From Leucobacter chromiiresistens (GTDB taxonomy: Bacteria; Actinomycetota; Actinomycetes; Actinomycetales; Microbacteriaceae): a stretch of DNA of 64,000 nucleotides. The position numbers were made by a program, and so were the translations under genes. Positions within the stretch are counted from its first letter, which is position 1; each line of letters begins with the position of its first letter. The notes below the pieces were generated by a model. The model had not been told where the DNA came from. It did not search any database and saw nothing but the letters and a program-made list of their open reading frames with translations. The stretch spans positions 62,001 to 126,000 of the forward strand of contig NZ_LDRK01000010.1 in NCBI RefSeq assembly GCF_001477055.1. The letters run 5' to 3'. Below, piece by piece: positions 60,901-64,000 of this stretch.

Positions 60901-61246
60901 CGACACGGTCGCCGTGGCGGCCGAGGTTCCCGGCGGCGACCCCGGTGCGAACGCGGCCGGCGCCGCTGACGGCACGGCGGCCGGTGCCGCCGACGGCACC
61001 GCGAGCGGGTCGGCCGCGGGCGCGGCCGACGGCACCTCCTCGGCCGCGGGCGGATCGGCCTCGGCCGACGGCGCTGCGGCGAACGGGGGCGCCGATGGGC
61101 GTCAGGGCGAGCTCAGCAACACGGGCGGCATGGAGCTCACCGCGGGCATCGCGCTCGCGCTGCTGCTCGCGCTCGGCGGAGGCGCCGTGCTGATGGCGCG
61201 TCGCAAGCGTCTCGCATCGGAGAGCGCGCAGGAGACTGCCGCGTAA
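57983..61246 (+). CDS. sortase-anchored M14 zinc carboxypeptidase
   Basis: A 1087-residue surface enzyme. The signal peptide covers about residues 1-32. The M14 domain (about 70-370) has zinc ligands His162 and Glu165 (HGNEWEGAD), His251 (VDLHGY), substrate Arg222 (ANRD) and catalytic Glu349 (TNTVELPLGRGG). About 650 residues of repeated alpha/beta and beta-rich domains follow. The C-terminus has an Ala/Gly/Asp stalk, LSNTG (1044-1048), a membrane helix and RRKR. It would trim C-terminal residues from peptides at the cell surface and be joined to the wall by the class E sortase. The ATG at 57983 has AAAGG about five bases ahead. Confidence 0.9.
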   Translation: MVTKRSSTAMIGAGALVAALFAGAMPTAATAAPGDAPTPITYEISDRVQGPASYPVQTPLPESPDDANDQSLVRGAVPYAEVARTVNGLMAESDRVSAQVVGSSVQGRDIQLVTVTAPETAEQTAQQRAWKERIKQDPAGAAADTALTEGYKVPIWFNGNIHGNEWEGADIILEYIEKLATSDDPAIVDMLEQYRFYFTVTNNPDGRVNGTRANAEGFDANRDMITGATPESRVIRDLAGVIQPTFYVDLHGYTDVLQIEPCGPPHGENYEYDLFLPHAYSAALAIEEAVVGANIEGNTYADAQGNATTENTGKILIPYRDIRSGWDDWPPLFTPQFLAYQGAVTNTVELPLGRGGNPDQAERERRTGVNVEVGMVTVESATAYFAENSGALLQNQMEIFRRGDAGEPLKTIPADPNPADYPGIPHEWIDVWDETDVYGAEFPRAYVIPENTEQQRSVTDAARLVDQLIANGVEVSRATTPLTVGDTTYPAGSYVVDMHQPLRGMANVLLADGSDISERVPDMYDMSAWSLALLWGADVFAVGASQDASLDGVGLELLAEAAPTGVLPEEAGYLELETPGAAEYQAINVLLAQGVAVSSFADGSVIIGADEASRAAAQAVAETYGVQFTATTGVRLLTEPSTPLKALRVAYSGAQDDRVTLSRLGFTDQVRVDAASLTADPTLLDGVDVLWVGGNLAFTPAQTAGSDAVAAFIAAGNGVAGRGTAVANFANAFGLTQVTAKTGTSGSNGIVRVENAEGGLLSTYPQDTAFVTPAVWYTALGENAEVEQSYAAENLFVSGHWRDVGSNGAAGTARADAAGQASAVSAVAESGSELVMLGTSVNFRTHPVGSYPWIARALFEVNANPGTAVPVELGEEHLTDDTRGGVQVPAEIEIGASFDVTFSDVADGTEVALSYFGEGVPASSGGAAAESLVAMGTVTGNTLTVDALPEGIEPGELRIAATQAEGTVLIGWDDTVAVAAEVPGGDPGANAAGAADGTAAGAADGTASGSAAGAADGTSSAAGGSASADGAAANGGADGRQGELSNTGGMELTAGIALALLLALGGGAVLMARRKRLASESAQETAA

Positions 61247-61262
61247 TCGGTTCGCAGGATCA

Positions 61263-61297
61263 GAGCGGGGGTGGAAGCCGGGCTTCCACCCCCGCTC
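61263..61297. terminator. bidirectional terminator
   Basis: A 17-bp perfect inverted repeat GAGCGGGGGTGGAAGCC around a single G, between convergent genes. Confidence 0.85.
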
Positions 61298-61303
61298 GTC
61301 GTG

Positions 61304-61702
61304 TTACGCGCCCTCGCCGAGGTCGTTCTTGATCTTGGTCGTCGAGACGCCCTCGGTGCGATCGAGGTAGACGACCTCGCAGTAGTCGCGAAGAATCTCG
61401 AAGCGCGGGTCGCCCTCCCAGTCGCCGCCCATCACCACGGTGTCGATCTCGTACTTCTGCACGTCGCGGATCTTCTGATCCCAGGCATCTTCGGGGATCA
61501 CGAGGTCGACGTAGCGCACCGCCTCGAGCATGTTCTTGCGCGTCTCGAAGTCGTGATACGTCTGCTTGCCCTTGCCGGCGTTGAACGCCTCCGTCGATGC
61601 CGCGACGACGAGATAGTCGCCGAGCGCGCGGGCGCGTCGCAGGAGTCGAATGTGGCCCCAGTGCAGCAGGTCGAACGTGCCGTAGGTCAGGATCCGCTTC
61701 AT
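61304..61702 (-). CDS. tagD: glycerol-3-phosphate cytidylyltransferase-like (TagD)
   Basis: A 132-residue nucleotidyltransferase. Motifs TYGTFDLLHWGH (HxGH active site) and RTEGVSTTKIK are complete. The family makes CDP-glycerol from CTP and glycerol 3-phosphate for wall teichoic acids or similar polymers; polyol or sugar variants exist. The ATG at 61702 is chosen because TACACT ends six bases before it, and a GGGAGG run fills that space and could also bind the ribosome. No other teichoic acid gene is near. Confidence 0.9.
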   Translation of the reverse strand: MKRILTYGTFDLLHWGHIRLLRRARALGDYLVVAASTEAFNAGKGKQTYHDFETRKNMLEAVRYVDLVIPEDAWDQKIRDVQKYEIDTVVMGGDWEGDPRFEILRDYCEVVYLDRTEGVSTTKIKNDLGEGA

Positions 61703-61708
61703 CCTCCC

Positions 61709-61714
61709 AGTGTA
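61709..61714 (-). promoter_or_regulatory. -10 box of leaderless tagD
   Basis: TACACT on the minus strand, six bases before the ATG at 61702. Confidence 0.55.
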
Positions 61715-61763
61715 CGGTTCGCGTCGAGGCGGAATCCGCGACCGCCCCTCCCGGCCCGTTTCA

Positions 61764-61783
61764 GGCGCCGGGCGCGCGGCGCC
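61764..61783 (-). terminator. short hairpin after SCO4848-like gene
   Basis: GGCGCCG / CGGCGCC with a six-base loop, just past the stop at 61789. Confidence 0.5.
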
Positions 61784-61788
61784 GGGCG

Positions 61789-62007
61789 TCAGGCGACCAG
61801 CACCCACACGCCCGCGATCGCCGAGACGATCGCGATGAGCAGGGCGAGGCCGATCAGCACGGCGTGCATCGTGAGGAAGGTGGTGGCGCGCCCCTGCTCG
61901 TCGCGCGCACGCGGATCCTTCGAGATGCGCGACCAGAAGCGCGGCCAGACGACCACGTTGTAGAAGGCGTTGACGAGCAGCAGGATTCCGGCGAAGACGA
62001 CCATCAT
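61789..62007 (-). CDS. SCO4848 family small membrane protein
   Basis: A 72-residue protein with two hydrophobic helices (VFAGILLLVNAFYNVVVWPRF and AVLIGLALLIAIVSAIAGVWVLV) joined by RISKDPRARDEQGRATTF. The pattern VWPRFWxRISKDPRA matches the actinobacterial SCO4848 family of unknown function. The ATG at 62007 lies six bases after TACACT, so the mRNA is leaderless; the longer upstream frame crosses the MFS gene. Confidence 0.85.
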   Translation of the reverse strand: MMVVFAGILLLVNAFYNVVVWPRFWSRISKDPRARDEQGRATTFLTMHAVLIGLALLIAIVSAIAGVWVLVA

Positions 62008-62013
62008 CTGTTC

Positions 62014-62019
62014 AGTGTA
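62014..62019 (-). promoter_or_regulatory. -10 box of leaderless SCO4848-like gene
   Basis: TACACT on the minus strand, six bases before the ATG at 62007. Confidence 0.55.
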
Positions 62020-62063
62020 GATGCGCCCGGGCGCCGCCGCAGCGGTGCGCCCGCGAACCGCGA

Positions 62064-63251
62064 TCACGCCGCGGCGGGCCGGGAGGCGCGCAGGCTCGCG
62101 AGGCCGAACGCGAGCTCGCAGACGGCGACGGCGGAGAGCATGAGGAGCACCGCGGGCCACCCCGCCCCGGCCTCGACGAGGAGGCCCGGGGCGAGCGGAC
62201 CGACCGCGGCGGCGGCGTAGCCGAAGCCCTGGCTGATCGCCGAGAACGCCGCGGTCTGCGCCACGTTCGGGGAGGTGAACACGATGAGCGCGATCGACAG
62301 GCCGAAGGCGGCGCTCAGCGCGACGCCGAGGATGGCGACCGCCGCGGGCATCAGCGCGGCCGGGGCGAAGCCGAGACCGACGAGGCCCGTGACCGCGAGG
62401 GAGGCCGCGCCGATGATGAGGCCGGCGCGCCAGCGCGGGCGGGAGGCGAGACTGGGGGCGAGGAGCGACGCGGGAAGGCCGGCGATGCTCATCCAGGCGA
62501 GCAGGAGCCCCGCTTCCGTCGGGTCTGCGCCCCGGTCGATGGCGATGGTCGGCAGCCATGCGGTGAGCGAGAAGTAGATGAGTGCCTGGCATCCGAAGAA
62601 CCCGGTGACGGGCCAGAGGCCGCGCGCCCGGAAGACGGACTCGCGCGGGCGGTCCGAGTGGATCGTTCCGGCCCCGTCGCCGCCCTCGATGCGCGGCCCG
62701 AACACGAGGGAGAGCGCGCAGGCGATGAGGAGCGGCACGGTCCACGCGGCGAGCGCCGCGCCGACGCGCTCGCCGAGGGCGTGGAAGAGGGGAACGGCGA
62801 GCGCGGCGCCGGCCGCGGCGCTGATGCCGAACGAGGTCGTGTAGACGCCGGTCCAGAAGCCGCCCCGCGCGGAGAGCGCGAGTCGGATGATCTGCGGCGC
62901 CAGGATCCCGAGCAGTGCGATGGCGGCGCCGACCGCGACGGTGCCGGCGAAGAGCGGGGCGGGGGCCAGCGGGCGCAGCAGGGTCGCGCCTGCGAGCACG
63001 GCGAGCAGCACGGCGATCGCCCGCGAGAGGCCGAGGCGTCGCACCAGGGCCGGTGCGAGCGGCGCGGCGAGGCCGAAGAGCAGCACGGGGATCGCGGCGA
63101 GCACCGCGATCGCGGTGTGCGGGAGCCGGTAGGCGTCGCCGATCTCGTCGAGCAGGGGCGACACGCTCGTGATCGGGTAGCGCACGCTCAGCCCGACGGC
63201 GACGATGAGTACTCCTGCGGCGATCCCGGGTCTGCGGCTACGGCCGCTCAT
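62064..63251 (-). CDS. MFS transporter, CynX/NimT-like
   Basis: A 395-residue major facilitator with 12 hydrophobic helices. It begins MSGRSRRPGIAAGVLIVAVGLSVRYP and has LLDEIGDAYRLP after helix one, a mark of the cyanate/nitroimidazole (CynX/NimT) group. The central basic loop (GPRIEGGDGAGTIHSDRP) separates two halves. The ATG at 63251 overlaps the GntR gene by 14 bases, so the regulator and transporter form an operon. The substrate is unknown. Confidence 0.85.
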   Translation of the reverse strand: MSGRSRRPGIAAGVLIVAVGLSVRYPITSVSPLLDEIGDAYRLPHTAIAVLAAIPVLLFGLAAPLAPALVRRLGLSRAIAVLLAVLAGATLLRPLAPAPLFAGTVAVGAAIALLGILAPQIIRLALSARGGFWTGVYTTSFGISAAAGAALAVPLFHALGERVGAALAAWTVPLLIACALSLVFGPRIEGGDGAGTIHSDRPRESVFRARGLWPVTGFFGCQALIYFSLTAWLPTIAIDRGADPTEAGLLLAWMSIAGLPASLLAPSLASRPRWRAGLIIGAASLAVTGLVGLGFAPAALMPAAVAILGVALSAAFGLSIALIVFTSPNVAQTAAFSAISQGFGYAAAAVGPLAPGLLVEAGAGWPAVLLMLSAVAVCELAFGLASLRASRPAAA

Positions 63252-63921
63252 CGAGCAGACGCTCCTGCTCGGCGAGCACGCCGAGTGCTGCGTCGCGCGC
63301 GCGCTCGGCGTCGCCGTCGGCGATGGCGCGCAGCAGCGTCTCGTGCTGGTCGGTGGGGTCGGGATCCCCGCCGGCTGCCAGGCACGACGCGTCGGAGATC
63401 GACTCCCGCAGGGAGGTGTCGAAGCTCGCGTAGATGTCGGAGAGCAGGCGGTTGCCCGAGGCTGCGGCGATGCCGAGGTGGTACGCGACATCGGCCTCGG
63501 TGAACGCCTGCGAGTCGCGCACCCGGACGGCGGCCTGGCGCTGCTCGAGCAGCGCGGTGAGGTGCGCGACGTCCTCCTCCGTGCGCGAGGTCGCCGCCTC
63601 CGCCGCGGCGAGGGCGTCGAGGGCGCGCCGCACGCGGATGACCTCTCGGCTGTCGGCGAAGTGGAGGGCGCGCCGCAGCGCGACCTGGGTGGGGTCGGTC
63701 GCGATGACATACGTGCCGTCGCCCTGCCGGGTCTCGAGGAGTCCGAGCTGCACGAGAGCGCGCACGCCCTCGCGCACCGAGGGGCGACTGACGCCGAGCA
63801 CGACGGTGAGCTCGGCCTCCGAGGGGATGCGGGTGCCGAGCACCCATCTGCCCTCGCTGATCTCGCGCTTCAACTCGTCGACCACCGTGTCGACGAGTGA
63901 GCGCCGCTGAATTTGTCGCAC
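63238..63921 (-). CDS. GntR family regulator, FadR (FCD) subfamily
   Basis: A 227-residue GntR protein. The winged HTH is at about residues 5-75 (LVDTVVDELKREISEGRWVLG, then TVVLGVSRPSVREGVRALVQLGLL); the C-terminal FCD domain (about 90-215) has ADVAYHLGIAAASGN and DQHETLLRAI. The GTG at 63921 has AAGGA about nine bases ahead. It is cotranscribed with the MFS gene and likely controls it. Confidence 0.88.
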   Translation of the reverse strand: MRQIQRRSLVDTVVDELKREISEGRWVLGTRIPSEAELTVVLGVSRPSVREGVRALVQLGLLETRQGDGTYVIATDPTQVALRRALHFADSREVIRVRRALDALAAAEAATSRTEEDVAHLTALLEQRQAAVRVRDSQAFTEADVAYHLGIAAASGNRLLSDIYASFDTSLRESISDASCLAAGGDPDPTDQHETLLRAIADGDAERARDAALGVLAEQERLLDERP

Positions 63922-63939
63922 GTCACCATCCTTGCAGAT

Positions 63940-63970
63940 TCGAGTACTTGTATGGTTATCATATGTCTTA
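63940..63970 (-). promoter_or_regulatory. promoter and possible operator of GntR-MFS operon
   Basis: TATGAT (minus strand, 63963-63958) is a good -10 box. ATGATAACCAT next to it is an imperfect palindrome (8 of 11 positions) of the kind bound by FCD-type GntR proteins. Confidence 0.4.
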
Positions 63971-64000
63971 CGTTTAACCGGCGCCATCCCGTACCCGTAC

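Overview
The window is high-GC actinobacterial chromosome, dense in genes, with no mobile element, rRNA or CRISPR array visible. Gene content and order point to Microbacteriaceae, and Leucobacter or a close relative is my best guess (inference, no search run). Supporting points are the ppiA - rhomboid - crgA - class E sortase - pabA - pknB - pknA - pbpA - rodA/ftsW - pstP - fhaB - fhaA - tRNA-Leu order, which in many actinobacteria lies near oriC; no mycolate genes; a tRNA without encoded CCA; and a repeated promoter layout in which a TANNNT -10 box sits exactly 6 (once 7) bases before the start codon, as for leaderless mRNAs.

Layout. 1-2.3 kb: end of an alpha/beta hydrolase, a NUDIX hydrolase, a small membrane protein. 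2.4-15.3 kb: cyclophilin, rhomboid protease, CrgA, sortase E, a 52-aa membrane protein, the glutamine amidotransferase PabA/TrpG, then a tightly coupled minus-strand operon fhaA-fhaB-pstP-rodA/ftsW-pbpA-pknA-pknB, which couples phospho-signalling to cell-wall growth and division. 15.4 kb: tRNA-Leu(CAG). 15.8-22.9 kb: ZIP metal transporter, glutaminase plus MFS exporter, and an APC permease - TetR - P1 aminopeptidase operon. 23-26.3 kb: metallo-hydrolase, conserved protein and FdhA-like dehydrogenase opposite a TetR regulator. 26.4-32.8 kb (minus): MarP-like protease, Pr6Pr membrane protein, ATPase, and a three-gene type VII secretion-like set (small helical protein, mycosin-like subtilase, PPE/Esp-like protein) without any secretion core gene in the window. 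33-34.8 kb: TetR and the oxidoreductase it probably controls, with a doubled operator between them.

35-39.4 kb: fasciclin lipoprotein (MPT70/83 type), DipZ, an ECF sigma factor and an RskA-like anti-sigma factor. This gathers at one locus the parts of the mycobacterial SigK regulon. The fasciclin gene and dipZ, transcribed in opposite directions, carry near-identical promoters (CCATCC-N16-CGAAG). 39.5-45.4 kb: two CNNM/CorC membrane proteins, a flavodoxin-like reductase, a GntR repressor divergent from a DsbA-CcdA pair with the operator lying on the -10 box, and a hidden 53-aa membrane protein gene. 45.5-49 kb: semialdehyde dehydrogenase and small metabolic genes.

49-64 kb: an HtaA-like surface protein ending in an LAATG sorting signal, an isoprenylcysteine-methyltransferase-like protein and a large LuxR (LAL) regulator, a polar amino-acid ABC transporter, a 1087-residue M14 carboxypeptidase ending in LSNTG, a TagD-type cytidylyltransferase, an SCO4848-type protein, and a GntR - MFS pair. 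The sortase at 4.3 kb and the two LPXTG-like proteins at 49 and 58 kb form a plausible enzyme-substrate set. Short tandem repeats (13, 25 and 30 bp) flank the 3' ends of several genes and often include the stop codon.
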